A stretch of DNA of 37,403 bases from Gammaproteobacteria bacterium (GTDB lineage Bacteria > Pseudomonadota > Gammaproteobacteria > Pseudomonadales > Halieaceae). Position 1 is the first letter of the stretch, and each line of letters starts with the position of its first letter. Positions 23,323 to 32,585 of the stretch are shown here, one piece after another. The position numbers and the translations under genes were made by a program. The notes under the pieces are model-generated. The model did not search any database. It had not been told where the DNA came from and saw only the letters and a program-made list of their open reading frames with translations. The DNA is taken from positions 1-37,403 of the forward strand of contig JAUIEP010000033.1 in NCBI GenBank assembly GCA_030428835.1, read 5' to 3'.

Positions 23323-26300
23323 ATGACGATTGCAGAGCGCATCAAGGGCAAGGGGCGCGAGACGCGCTCCTTCAAGTACCCGGGCATCCCCGCGGCGCTG
23401 GACGGCAACACCGCCGTCATCCGCTGCGAGCGGGAGTCCAGCGACGGCGCGGGGGCTTATCCCATCACGCCCTCCACACAGATGGGCGAGTACTGGGCCG
23501 AGGCCGCGGCGGCCGGTCACCTGAACATCTCCGGCCGGCCGCTGATCTTCATCGAACCGGAGGGCGAGCACGCCGCCGCGGCCGTGACCGCCGGCCTGTC
23601 CATGAGCGGCCTGCGCGCGGCCAACTTCTCCTCGGGGCAGGGCATTGCCTACATGCACGAGTCGCTCTACGCCGCGGTGGGCAAGCGCCTGACCTACGTG
23701 TTGAACATCGGCGCGCGGGCCATGACCAAGGCATCGCTGAATGTGCACGCGGGCCACGACGATTACCACTGCGTGGACGACACCGGGTTCTTCCAGCTCT
23801 TCGCCACCAACGCGCAGCAGGCGGCCGACCTCAACGTCATCGCGCACCGCATCGCCGAGCTGTCGCTCAACCCCGGCATCGTTGCGCAGGACGGGTTCCT
23901 CACCACGCACCTGATCGAGTCGCTGCGCGTGCCCGAGCGCGCGCTCATCGAGGAGTACCTCGGCCGCCCCGACGACCTCATCGCCGCGCCGACGCCGGCC
24001 CAGCGCATCGTGTTCGGCGAGCAGCGCCGGCGCGTGCCGGAACTGTGGGACGTGGACAACCCGCTCATGTCGGGCATCGTGCAGAACCAGGACAGCTACA
24101 TGCAGAGCGTCGCCGCGCAGCGGCCGTTCTACTTCGACCACATCGAGGCGCTTACCGAACAGGCCTTCGAGGAATACCATGAATTGTGCGGACGGCGGTA
24201 CGCGCGCCTCGCGACCTACCGCGCGGACGACGCCGACTACCTGCTGCTGGGGCAGGGCAGCGTCGTGCCCAGCGCGGAGGTCGTGGCGGACTACCTGCGC
24301 GAGACGCGCAAACTGAAAGTCGGCGTGGTGAACCTGCAGATGTTCAGGCCGTTCCCCGCGGACCTGCTCGGCGAAGTGCTGCGTGGCCGCAAGGGGGTCG
24401 CCGTGCTGGAGCGACTCGACCAGCCGCTGGCCGTCGACCTGCCGCTGATGCGCGAAATTCGCGCCACGGTGAGCAAGTGCATCGAGAACGGCAGGTCGAG
24501 GAAAAACCCGCCCCACGCGGGGCTTGCCGCCTACCGCAGTCTCGACGATGTGCCCGAACTGTACTCGGGCTCCTTCGGCCTTGGCAGTCGCGACCTGCAA
24601 CCCGAGGGGCTGATCGCCGCGGTGGAGAACATGCTGCCGGATGGCGCGCGCCGCAAGCACTTCTACCTGTCGATCGACTTCGTGCACGAGACGGCGCACA
24701 CCCCCAAGCAGGCGCTGCACCAGGACACGCTGGTCGACGCCTACCCGCACCTCGCGGAACTGGCGCTCAAGGGCAGCGAGAACCCCAACCTCATGCCGCC
24801 GGACAGCGTCACCGTGCGCTTCCACTCCGTCGGCGGCTGGGGCGCGATCACCACCGGCAAGAACCTGGCGATGATCCTCTACGAGCTGCTGGGCTACCAC
24901 ATCAAGGCGAACCCGAAGTACGGCTCGGAGAAGAAGGGGCAGCCGACGACCTACTACCTGTCGGCGGCGCCGGAGCCGATCCGTATCAACTGCGAATACT
25001 TCTACGTGGACACGGTGCTGTCGCCCGACCCCAACGTGCTGCACCACACCAATGCGCTGGCCGGCCTCAAGGACGGCGGCGTGTTCGTGATCCAGAGCGA
25101 CCAGGGCACGCCGGAGCGGGTGTGGGCGAGGATCCCTGCGCACTACCAGCAGCAGATCGTCGATCGCGGTATCCGCGTGTTCTTCCTGGACGCCTTCCGC
25201 ATCGCGCGCGAGGTGGCCACCGACGCCGACCTGCAGCTGCGCATGCAGGGTATCGCGTTCCAGGGCGCCTTCTTCGCGGCCTCGCCGCTGCTGGCGGAGA
25301 AGTCGCTGACCGAGGAGACCCTGCTGGAGGCGATCCGCGCGCAGTTGCAGCACAAGTTCGGCGACAAGGGGGCGCGGGTCGTCAAGGAAAACCTCGAGGT
25401 CGTGCGTCGCGGTTACGACGAGGTGCAGGAGATCGTCGACAAGCCCGTCGGCGTGCAGTCCGTGGAGCTGGCGGAGCAGCCGCTGGCCACCGCGGAGCCC
25501 GCGCTGCCGGAGATGGTCAAGCGCCTGCCGGCGAGTGCGAGCGCCGCGGGCGACATACACCGCTTCTGGGAACAGACCGGCAGCTTCTACGCGCGCGGAC
25601 AGGGCAACGACAACCTCGCCGATCCCTTCATGGCGCTCGGCGTCATGCCGGCGGCGAGCGCCCTGTTCCGCGACATGAGCGGGATACGTTTCGAGCACCC
25701 GCGCTGGATAGGCGAGAACTGCACGGCCTGCGGTGACTGTTACACGATCTGTCCCGACACGGCCATTCCGGGGCTGGTCAGCGAGATCCAGGGTGTGCTG
25801 GACACCGCCGTCGCGCGGCTGCGCAAGGCGGGCCGCGAACCACAGCATCTGCCGCGCGCGACGCGGTTGCTGGAGCGCAAGCTGCGCGCGCTGTGCGCCT
25901 CGGGCGAAGAGAGCGATGCCGTGGCGCCGCTGCTCGCGCAGGCGATCGAGGAGACGCTCGCGGAGTACGAGATCGACGCGGGCGACCGTGCGCGACTCGA
26001 AGAGGAGTTCGACTGGCTGCGCGCGGCGCTCGGCGACTTCCAGTTCGCCCTGAGCCGCTCGTTTTTCACGTTGCCCGAGAAGGAGCGGCCCGGCAGCGGC
26101 GGCCTGCTGAGCATCACCGTCGACCCGTATCGCTGCAAGGGCTGCATGGAGTGCGTCGCCGTGTGCGGCGACGAGGCGCTCGTCGCGCAGCCCCAGACGG
26201 ACGAGAGCGAGCAGGGACTCAAGCGCAACTGGGACTTCTGGCTGGACCTGCCGAACACGCCCGCGCACTACCAGGGCCTCGACGACCTGGAAGAGGGCGC

Positions 26301-28344
26301 CGGCGCCCTGCACACGCTGTTGCTGGACAAGCAGGCCTACCTCGGCCTGACCAGCGGCGACGGCGCCTGCCTCGGCTGTTCCGAGAAGACGGTGATCCAC
26401 CTGTTCACCGCGACCGTCACGGCGCTGATGCAGGGCCGCGTACGCGCCCACCTGGAAAAAATCAGCGACCTGCTGCGGCGCCTGGAGGAGCACCTGCGCA
26501 CGCGCCTCATGGAGGCCGTCGACGTGGAGGACTCGGGTACGTTCAGCGCGTTGCTCGCGGAACACGAGGGCGACCTCACCCTGTCCGACATCACCGCGCG
26601 CATGGAGCAGGTGCGCGGCGACACGCCCATCGACACGGCGTGGCTCGCGCGCGTCAACGGCCTTATCAAGGCGCTCAAGGATCTCAAGTGGCGCTACGAG
26701 GAGGGTGTCTCCGGCCGCGGCCGCGCCGCGATGGGCATGCTCAACGCCACCGGCTGCACCAGCGTCTGGGGCAGCACCTGGCCGTTCAATCCCTATCCCT
26801 TCCCCTGGTCCAACCACCTGTTCCAGGACAGCGCGTCGCTGGCCATGGGTGTGTTCGAGGGGCACATGGCGAAGATGGCCGAGGGCTTCCGCGCCGTGCG
26901 CTGCGCCGAGCTGGAACTCGCCGGCAAGTACGTGCCCGCGGAGCACGACGCGTTCTTCGCCCGCTTCGGCTGGGAGCAGTTCAGCGACGAGGAGTTCCAC
27001 CTGTGCCCGCCCGTGGTCGCGCTCGGCGGCGACGGCGCGATGTACGACATCGGTTTCCAGAACCTGTCGCGCGCCATGATGAGCGGCAAGCCCATCAAGG
27101 TCGTGGTGGTCGACACGCAGGTGTATTCGAACACGGGCGGCCAGGCCTGCACGTCGGGCTTCCTCGGGCAGGTCTCCGACATGGCCGCCTTCGGCGCCGC
27201 CTCGCCCGGCAAGCACGAGGTGCGCAAGGAGATCGGGCTGATCGCCATGGCGCACCGCACCACCTACGTCATGCAGGGCTCGATTGCCTACGCGAGCCAC
27301 ATGATCGAGGGCTTTATCGAGGGCCTGCGCGCGCGCCGCCCGGCGCTGTTCAACCTGTACACGTCGTGCCAGCCGGAACACGGCATCGGCGACGACAGGG
27401 GTTACGCGCAGGCGAAACTCGCGGTGGAGTCGCGGGCCTACCCGCTGTTCCGCTATGACCCGGACCGGGGCGCAACCCCGCAGGAGTGCTTCGACCTGGA
27501 CGGCAACCCGGCGCTTTACGACGCCTGGCCCACCTACGAGCTGACCTACCGGGAGGCGGGCCGCGAGAAGACGATGACGCTGCCGCTGACCTTCGCGGAT
27601 TTCGCCATGACGGAGGGCCGTTTCCGCAAGCACTTCCGCACCGCGCCGCCGGACACCTGGCACGACAACATGCGGCCGCTGGCCCAGTTCCTTGAGCTGG
27701 ATGCCGACGACCGCGAGGGCCTCGTGCCCTTCATCTGGAGCATCGACGCGCAGCAGCGCCTCAGTCGCCTGCTGGTGGACGGCACGATGGTCGCGTCCTG
27801 CGAGGAGCGCGCGGATTTCTGGCGCATGCTCAAGGCCATCGCCCGCGCGGAACCGGAACCCGGGGTGGCGGCGCCGGACACCGCCGCGGTGACGCGGGAC
27901 GTCATCGGCAACATCGCGCGCGGGCTGCTGCAACTCGCGGGCGGCGAGGGCGCGTCGGGCGAGCTGCTGTCCGCACTCACCGCCACGGGCGAGGCCACGG
28001 CGCGCGCGGACTCGCCGCCGCCGGGGTCACCGCCGCCAGATGCGCCTGCGTCCGCCGCGCCGGAGCCGGCCGCCGCGCCCGCGAGCGAGGGCGACTACAT
28101 GGCGCCCTGGCTGGACACGCAGGACTGCACGGCCTGCGACGAGTGCACCGCCATCAACGACCGCATCTTCGCCTACAACGACGCGAAGAAAGCCTACATC
28201 AAGGACCCCGACGGCGGCCCCTACCGCGACCTCGTCAAGGCGGCGGAGAAGTGCACGGCCAAAGTCATCCACCCGGGCCTGCCGCGCGACCGCGGCGACA
28301 AGGACATACTCAAGTGGATCAAGCGCGGTGAGAAGTACAACTGA
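23323..28344 (+). CDS. nifJ: Giant pyruvate:ferredoxin oxidoreductase with inserts and C-terminal ferredoxin domain
   Basis: A 1673-residue PFOR-type enzyme; usual PFOR/NifJ chains are about 1170-1230. Domains in order: pyrimidine-binding domain with GAYPITPST (about 44-52); domain II; gamma-like CoA domain with SVGGWGAITTGKN (about 501-513); [4Fe-4S] ligands C800, C803, C806, C810; a helical insert; a second set C938, C941, C944, C948; the TPP domain opening with SGDGACLGC and its GDG at 1236-1238 with YSNTGGQ. A charged helical insert of about 110 residues splits the TPP domain between LGCSEKT and NATGCTS. After a Pro/Ala-rich linker (about 1555-1590) a C-terminal ferredoxin-like domain uses C1602, C1605, C1608 and C1644. 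Catalysis should be pyruvate + CoA to acetyl-CoA + CO2 + reduced ferredoxin, or the reverse; another 2-oxoacid is possible. Confidence 0.88.
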   Translation: MTIAERIKGKGRETRSFKYPGIPAALDGNTAVIRCERESSDGAGAYPITPSTQMGEYWAEAAAAGHLNISGRPLIFIEPEGEHAAAAVTAGLSMSGLRAANFSSGQGIAYMHESLYAAVGKRLTYVLNIGARAMTKASLNVHAGHDDYHCVDDTGFFQLFATNAQQAADLNVIAHRIAELSLNPGIVAQDGFLTTHLIESLRVPERALIEEYLGRPDDLIAAPTPAQRIVFGEQRRRVPELWDVDNPLMSGIVQNQDSYMQSVAAQRPFYFDHIEALTEQAFEEYHELCGRRYARLATYRADDADYLLLGQGSVVPSAEVVADYLRETRKLKVGVVNLQMFRPFPADLLGEVLRGRKGVAVLERLDQPLAVDLPLMREIRATVSKCIENGRSRKNPPHAGLAAYRSLDDVPELYSGSFGLGSRDLQPEGLIAAVENMLPDGARRKHFYLSIDFVHETAHTPKQALHQDTLVDAYPHLAELALKGSENPNLMPPDSVTVRFHSVGGWGAITTGKNLAMILYELLGYHIKANPKYGSEKKGQPTTYYLSAAPEPIRINCEYFYVDTVLSPDPNVLHHTNALAGLKDGGVFVIQSDQGTPERVWARIPAHYQQQIVDRGIRVFFLDAFRIAREVATDADLQLRMQGIAFQGAFFAASPLLAEKSLTEETLLEAIRAQLQHKFGDKGARVVKENLEVVRRGYDEVQEIVDKPVGVQSVELAEQPLATAEPALPEMVKRLPASASAAGDIHRFWEQTGSFYARGQGNDNLADPFMALGVMPAASALFRDMSGIRFEHPRWIGENCTACGDCYTICPDTAIPGLVSEIQGVLDTAVARLRKAGREPQHLPRATRLLERKLRALCASGEESDAVAPLLAQAIEETLAEYEIDAGDRARLEEEFDWLRAALGDFQFALSRSFFTLPEKERPGSGGLLSITVDPYRCKGCMECVAVCGDEALVAQPQTDESEQGLKRNWDFWLDLPNTPAHYQGLDDLEEGAGALHTLLLDKQAYLGLTSGDGACLGCSEKTVIHLFTATVTALMQGRVRAHLEKISDLLRRLEEHLRTRLMEAVDVEDSGTFSALLAEHEGDLTLSDITARMEQVRGDTPIDTAWLARVNGLIKALKDLKWRYEEGVSGRGRAAMGMLNATGCTSVWGSTWPFNPYPFPWSNHLFQDSASLAMGVFEGHMAKMAEGFRAVRCAELELAGKYVPAEHDAFFARFGWEQFSDEEFHLCPPVVALGGDGAMYDIGFQNLSRAMMSGKPIKVVVVDTQVYSNTGGQACTSGFLGQVSDMAAFGAASPGKHEVRKEIGLIAMAHRTTYVMQGSIAYASHMIEGFIEGLRARRPALFNLYTSCQPEHGIGDDRGYAQAKLAVESRAYPLFRYDPDRGATPQECFDLDGNPALYDAWPTYELTYREAGREKTMTLPLTFADFAMTEGRFRKHFRTAPPDTWHDNMRPLAQFLELDADDREGLVPFIWSIDAQQRLSRLLVDGTMVASCEERADFWRMLKAIARAEPEPGVAAPDTAAVTRDVIGNIARGLLQLAGGEGASGELLSALTATGEATARADSPPPGSPPPDAPASAAPEPAAAPASEGDYMAPWLDTQDCTACDECTAINDRIFAYNDAKKAYIKDPDGGPYRDLVKAAEKCTAKVIHPGLPRDRGDKDILKWIKRGEKYN

Positions 28345-29665
28345 CAGCGCGGGTTTCGCCCACGGCGTGCACCCGCCGATGCACAAGGACGAGACCGCGG
28401 GCGCGCCCATCCGGCAGTTTCCCTTCGCGCCGGTCATGGTGGTGCCGCTCGCCCAGCACTTCGGCAGGCCGTCGCGCGCCATCGTGCGAGAGGGCCAGGA
28501 GGTGCAGCGCGGGCAGTGCCTGGCCGAGGCCGACGGCGAGGTCTCGGTGGCCACGCACGCGCCGGCGTCGGGGGTGGTCCAGCGCATCGACCTGGTGCCC
28601 GGCATCGCCGGCAGGATGGTGCCGGGCATCTACCTGAAGCCGTTCCCGGGTTCGACCCAGGAGGTCGCCGCCGGCCCCGCCTGTGATCTCGACACCGCGT
28701 CCCCCGAGGAGATCATCGCCGCCATCCAGCGCGCGGGCATCGTCGGCCTGGGCGGCGCCGCGTTTCCCACCCACGTCAAGCTGCGCTTTCCGCCGGACAA
28801 GCCCGTGGACACGCTGGTCATCAACGGCGTGGAGTGCGAGCCCTACCTCACTACCGACCACCGCGTGATGCTGGAGCAGCGCGACGACGTGTTCACGGGT
28901 ATCCGCTACCTGATGAAGGCCACCGGCGTGGCGCGGGCGATTGTCGGCGTGGAGGCCAACAAGGCGGACGTCGCCCGCGCGCTCGCGGACGCCCTGCCGG
29001 CGGACCTGCCGGTCGAGATCGGCGTGCTCCCGGTGAAGTACCCGCAGGGCGCGGAAAAAATGCTGCTCAAGGCCCTGCTGGACCGCGAGGTGCCGAGCGG
29101 GGGGCTGCCGCTCGACGTGGGCGCGGTCGTGGTGAACGTCGCGACCACGGCGGAGATCGGCCGGCTGCTGCCGCGCGGGCAGGGCATCCAGGAGCGCGTC
29201 ATCACGATCACCGGGCCCGCCGTGAAGAAGAAGGGCAACTACCGCATTCCCATCGGCACCCCGCTGCGCTTCGCCCTCGAGTACGTCGGGGTGGAGGACG
29301 ACCTCGGGCAGGTCTTCCTCGGCGGGCCAATGATGGGGCAGTCGTTGCCCAGCCTGGACATCCCGATCACCAAGGGCACGTCCGGTTTCGTCGCGTTTCG
29401 CCGCGACCAGGCGTTGCAGCAGCGCACCGAGTACCCGTGCATCAACTGCGGCTACTGCGTGGACGCCTGCCCGCTGTTCCTGAATCCGGCGCGCCTCGGC
29501 CTGCTGGCCCAGAACCGGCGCTTTGCCGACATGGCGGCCGACTATCACCTGATGGACTGCTTCGAGTGCGGTTCCTGTTCCTACGTGTGCCCGGCGCACA
29601 TTCCGCTCGTGCAGCGCTTTCGCGGCGCCAAGTCGTTCCTGCGCAAGGTGGAGGCCGCGGGATGA
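28328..29665 (+). CDS. rnfC: RnfC, NADH/FMN-binding subunit of the Rnf complex
   Basis: A 445-residue subunit. GTG 28328, overlapping the PFOR end by 17 bases, is chosen because the conserved RnfC opening (AGFAHGVHPPMHKDET, about 8-23) lies in front of the nearest ATG at 28379. The nucleotide/FMN part includes GIVGLGGAAFPTHVK and NGVECEPYLTTDHR. Two [4Fe-4S] clusters use C371, C374, C377, C381 and C411, C414, C417, C421. RnfC is the peripheral cytoplasmic subunit that exchanges electrons with NAD(H). No strong ribosome site is seen, so translation probably depends on coupling to the PFOR gene. Confidence 0.94.
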   Translation: MRSTTDSAGFAHGVHPPMHKDETAGAPIRQFPFAPVMVVPLAQHFGRPSRAIVREGQEVQRGQCLAEADGEVSVATHAPASGVVQRIDLVPGIAGRMVPGIYLKPFPGSTQEVAAGPACDLDTASPEEIIAAIQRAGIVGLGGAAFPTHVKLRFPPDKPVDTLVINGVECEPYLTTDHRVMLEQRDDVFTGIRYLMKATGVARAIVGVEANKADVARALADALPADLPVEIGVLPVKYPQGAEKMLLKALLDREVPSGGLPLDVGAVVVNVATTAEIGRLLPRGQGIQERVITITGPAVKKKGNYRIPIGTPLRFALEYVGVEDDLGQVFLGGPMMGQSLPSLDIPITKGTSGFVAFRRDQALQQRTEYPCINCGYCVDACPLFLNPARLGLLAQNRRFADMAADYHLMDCFECGSCSYVCPAHIPLVQRFRGAKSFLRKVEAAG

Positions 29666-30684
29666 GCGCGCCCGGCCGCACGCTCGCCATCGAGACCTCG
29701 CCGCACCTGGCGAGCGGCGCCAGCGTGGACACCATCATGCGCAACGTGGTGTACGCGCTGCTGCCTGTCACGTGCTGGGCCGTGTACCTGTTCGGCCTGT
29801 CCGCGCTGCTGGTGCTGGTCACCGCCGTGCTGAGCTGCGTGCTGACCGAACACCTGCTGTGTCGCGCGGCCGGTCGCCCGACGAGTGTGCGCGACTGGTC
29901 GGTGGTCATCACCGGCCTACTGTACGGACTCACGCTGCCCCCCGCGCTGCCCCTGTGGATGGTAGCGACCGGCGGCGTGATCGGCGTGGCGCTGGGCAAG
30001 TCGCTGTTCGGCGGGCTGGGCTACAACGCGTTCAACCCGGCGCTGGTCGGGCGCGTGTTCCTGCAGGCCGCGTTTCCCACGGCGATGACGACCTGGTACC
30101 CGGCACAGTTGTCCGGGCGTTTCACCGAACTGCCGGCCGCCGTCCTGACCTTCCCGTTCGCGAAGCCGGACTTCGACGGCGTCACCGCCGCCACGCCCCT
30201 GGCGCAGATGAAGTTCGACCAGGTGGCCACGCCGGCGGGCGAACTCCTGCTCGGCACCACCGCGGGCTCCACGGGCGAGACGGGAGCGCTGCTCATCCTG
30301 GCGGGCGGCGCGTGGCTCGTGGCGCGCAACATGATGAACTGGCGTATACCGGCCGCCATCTTCGCGACGGTCGCGGCGTGCAGCGCGCTGCTCCACTGGG
30401 CCTATCCCGCGCAGTACCCGGGCCCGGTGTTCATGCTGTTCTCCGGCGGGCTGATGCTCGGCGCGGTGTTCATGGCGACGGACATGGTGGCGTCGCCGAT
30501 CACCCGCCGCGGGGTGGTTCTGTACGGCGTGCTCATCGGCGCGCTGGTGGTGGTGATCCGCCTGTGGGGCGGCATGCCCGAGGGGGTGATGTACGCCATC
30601 CTGCTCGGCAACGCGGCGTCGCCCCACATCGACAACCTCGTGCGGCCGCGGGTGTTCGGTACGTCGCGGGGGCGTGCGCAGTGA
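29662..30684 (+). CDS. rnfD: RnfD, membrane flavoprotein subunit of the Rnf complex
   Basis: A 340-residue integral membrane protein of the NqrB/RnfD family. It has several hydrophobic helices, the FGGLGYNAFNPALVGRVFL segment and the flavinylation motif DGVTAATPLA in which T178 should carry covalent FMN. It shares the electron path across the membrane with RnfG. ATG 29662 overlaps the rnfC stop by 4 bases. The length is normal for the family. Confidence 0.94.
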   Translation: MSAPGRTLAIETSPHLASGASVDTIMRNVVYALLPVTCWAVYLFGLSALLVLVTAVLSCVLTEHLLCRAAGRPTSVRDWSVVITGLLYGLTLPPALPLWMVATGGVIGVALGKSLFGGLGYNAFNPALVGRVFLQAAFPTAMTTWYPAQLSGRFTELPAAVLTFPFAKPDFDGVTAATPLAQMKFDQVATPAGELLLGTTAGSTGETGALLILAGGAWLVARNMMNWRIPAAIFATVAACSALLHWAYPAQYPGPVFMLFSGGLMLGAVFMATDMVASPITRRGVVLYGVLIGALVVVIRLWGGMPEGVMYAILLGNAASPHIDNLVRPRVFGTSRGRAQ

Positions 30685-31346
30685 ACCGCGCCGATGTCAT
30701 CGCCACTGATAGCGCGCCGCGGCCGGCGTGGCAGATGTACCGCGCCATGGTCGGCGTCGGGGTGGTCTGCGCCCTGCTCATCGTCGCCGTGTACCTCGCC
30801 ACCCTCGACGTGATCGCGCGCAACCAGGTCGAGGCGCTGGAGCGGGCGGTGCTGGAAGTGGTGCCGGGCGCCGTGCGCTTCGCGCAGCGCGACGACCTCG
30901 GGCAACCGGTGTACGCCGCCTTCGACGCCGCGGGCGCGCTCGCGGGCATCGCGCTGGAGGCACAGGGCATGGGCTACCAGGACACGGTGCGCATCCTCTA
31001 CGGCTACGACCCGGCGCGCGAACAGGTGGTGGGCCTGCGCGTGTTGCAGAGCCGCGAGACGCCCGGCCTCGGCGACCGCGTCGAAACCGACGCCGCGTTC
31101 CGCGCCAACTTCGCCGCGCTGGACGTACGCCTGGCGCCGGACGGCGCTGGCCTGCTGCACCCGGTGCAACTCGTGAAACCCGGGGAGAAAACGCAAGCCT
31201 GGCAGATCGATGCCATCTCCGGCGCCACCATCACCTCGTCGGCCGTCGCCAGGATGCTGGCCGCCAGCGCGGCGCAGTGGGTGCCGATTCTGCACGCGCG
31301 GCGGGCGGAGTTCGTTGCCCCGAAGGAGGCGACCGATGGCGATTGA
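30681..31346 (+). CDS. rnfG: RnfG, periplasmic FMN-bearing subunit of the Rnf complex
   Basis: A 221-residue protein with one N-terminal membrane helix (about 22-46) and a periplasmic FMN-binding domain. SGATITSSAV near 182-191 is the flavinylation motif, with T185 as the expected covalent FMN site. GMGYQDTVRILYGYD and SRETPGLGDRVE are typical RnfG/NqrC segments. The covalent FMN on RnfG/RnfD requires an ApbE flavin transferase, which is not encoded in this window. GTG 30681 overlaps the rnfD stop. Confidence 0.93.
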   Translation: MNRADVIATDSAPRPAWQMYRAMVGVGVVCALLIVAVYLATLDVIARNQVEALERAVLEVVPGAVRFAQRDDLGQPVYAAFDAAGALAGIALEAQGMGYQDTVRILYGYDPAREQVVGLRVLQSRETPGLGDRVETDAAFRANFAALDVRLAPDGAGLLHPVQLVKPGEKTQAWQIDAISGATITSSAVARMLAASAAQWVPILHARRAEFVAPKEATDGD

Positions 31347-31977
31347 GCAGCGCGACGCGCCCGCCGCCGACGACCTGCTCAAGGGGCTGTGGCGCGAGAA
31401 TCCCGTGTTCGTGCAGCTGCTCGGCATGTGCCCCGTGCTCGCGGTGACCAACTCCGCGATCAACGGCCTGTCCATGGGCATCGCGACGCTGTTCGTGCTG
31501 GTGCTGTCGAATACGCTGGTGTCGCTGTTGCGCCGCGCCATCCCGCGCGAGGTGCGCATCGCGACGTTTATCCTGATCATCGCCTCCTTCGTCACGGTCG
31601 TGGACTACCTCATACAGGCCGTCAGCCTGGAGCTGCACAAGAGCCTCGGCGCTTTCATTTCCCTCATCGTGGTGAACTGCCTGATACTCGGCCGCGCGGA
31701 GGCCTTCGCATCGCGCCACGGCGTCTCCCGCGCGGTGCTCGACGGGTTGGGCATGGGACTGGGCTTCACGTTTGCGCTGCTGTGCATGGGCGCGGTGCGC
31801 GAACTGCTGGGCAGCGGGACCCTGTTCGGCGTCGCCGTGCTGCCGGACGCGTTCCAGCCCTGGGTCGTGATGGTGTTGCCCGGCGGCGGCTTCTTCACGC
31901 TCGGGGCCCTGCTGCTGTTGATCAACCACATGCAGGCACGCCGCGCCGCGTCCGCCATACCCGTGGAGCAGGCATGA
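31336..31977 (+). CDS. rnfE: RnfE, integral membrane subunit of the Rnf complex
   Basis: A 213-residue polytopic membrane protein of the RnfE/NqrD family, with LLKGLWRENPVFVQLLGMCP at the N-terminus, the VNCLILGRAEAFA half-motif whose cysteine takes part in the membrane [2Fe-2S] site formed with RnfA, and six predicted helices. ATG 31336 follows a strong AAGGAGG, 6 bases away, and overlaps the end of rnfG by 11 bases. Confidence 0.94.
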   Translation: MAIEQRDAPAADDLLKGLWRENPVFVQLLGMCPVLAVTNSAINGLSMGIATLFVLVLSNTLVSLLRRAIPREVRIATFILIIASFVTVVDYLIQAVSLELHKSLGAFISLIVVNCLILGRAEAFASRHGVSRAVLDGLGMGLGFTFALLCMGAVRELLGSGTLFGVAVLPDAFQPWVVMVLPGGGFFTLGALLLLINHMQARRAASAIPVEQA

Positions 31978-32558
31978 ACGACGCCAGCCTGTGGTCCGTG
32001 TTTATCAACGCCAGCCTGGTGAACAACTTCGTGCTCGCCTATTTCCTGGGTATCTGCCCGTTTCTCGGTGTGTCGGGCAAGCTCGCCACCGCCACGCGCA
32101 TGGGTGCCGCCGTGACCTTCGTCATGCTGGTCGCCGCCGGCAGCGCCTATGCGGTCAACCTGTTGCTGGAGTGGGCCGGCGTACCGTACCTGCGGCTGAT
32201 CTGTTACATCGTCATCATCGCCTCGACCGTGCAGTTCGTGGAGATGCTGGTGAAGAAGCTGAGCCGCGCGCTGTTCCGCGCGCTCGGCATCTTCCTGCCG
32301 CTCATCACGACCAACTGCGCGATACTCGGCCTCGCGCTGTTCCAGACCAACCGCGAGTACGACCTGGCGCAGAGTCTCGTGTTCGCGCTGGGCGCCGGCG
32401 CGGGCTTCACGCTGGCCCTGGTGCTCATGGCCGGCATCCGCGAAAAACTTGAACTGGCGAGCGTGCCCGACGTGGCGCGCGGCGCCGCCATCACGCTCAT
32501 GGTGGCGGGCATTCTGTCACTGTCCTTTATGGGATTTGCAGGGCTCGGCGCCGGCTGA
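31974..32558 (+). CDS. rnfA: RnfA, integral membrane subunit of the Rnf complex
   Basis: A 194-residue polytopic protein of the RnfA/NqrE family, related to RnfE as an inverted-topology partner. Recognisable are the NNFVLAYFLGICPFLGVS opening with its conserved cysteine and LPLITTNCAILGLALF with the second. Together with RnfE it makes the membrane iron-sulfur centre and ion path. ATG 31974 overlaps the rnfE stop by 4 bases. It completes the Rnf set: rnfB upstream and rnfCDGEA here. Confidence 0.94.
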   Translation: MNDASLWSVFINASLVNNFVLAYFLGICPFLGVSGKLATATRMGAAVTFVMLVAAGSAYAVNLLLEWAGVPYLRLICYIVIIASTVQFVEMLVKKLSRALFRALGIFLPLITTNCAILGLALFQTNREYDLAQSLVFALGAGAGFTLALVLMAGIREKLELASVPDVARGAAITLMVAGILSLSFMGFAGLGAG

Positions 32559-32585
32559 CGGCGCCCTGGGAGGGAGGAACGCAAC

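Noticed and set aside
22243-27933. A 1896-codon open frame on the minus strand, antisense to the PFOR gene
   Set aside because: It is a by-product of high GC at third codon positions of the real plus-strand genes; its translation is rich in Arg, His, Gln and Val with no recognisable motif, while the opposite strand encodes clear RnfB and PFOR domains.
29662-32558. Na+-translocating NADH:quinone reductase (Nqr) instead of Rnf
   Set aside because: The presence of RnfB and of RnfC with two ferredoxin-type clusters, and the absence of NqrF, identify the set as Rnf.
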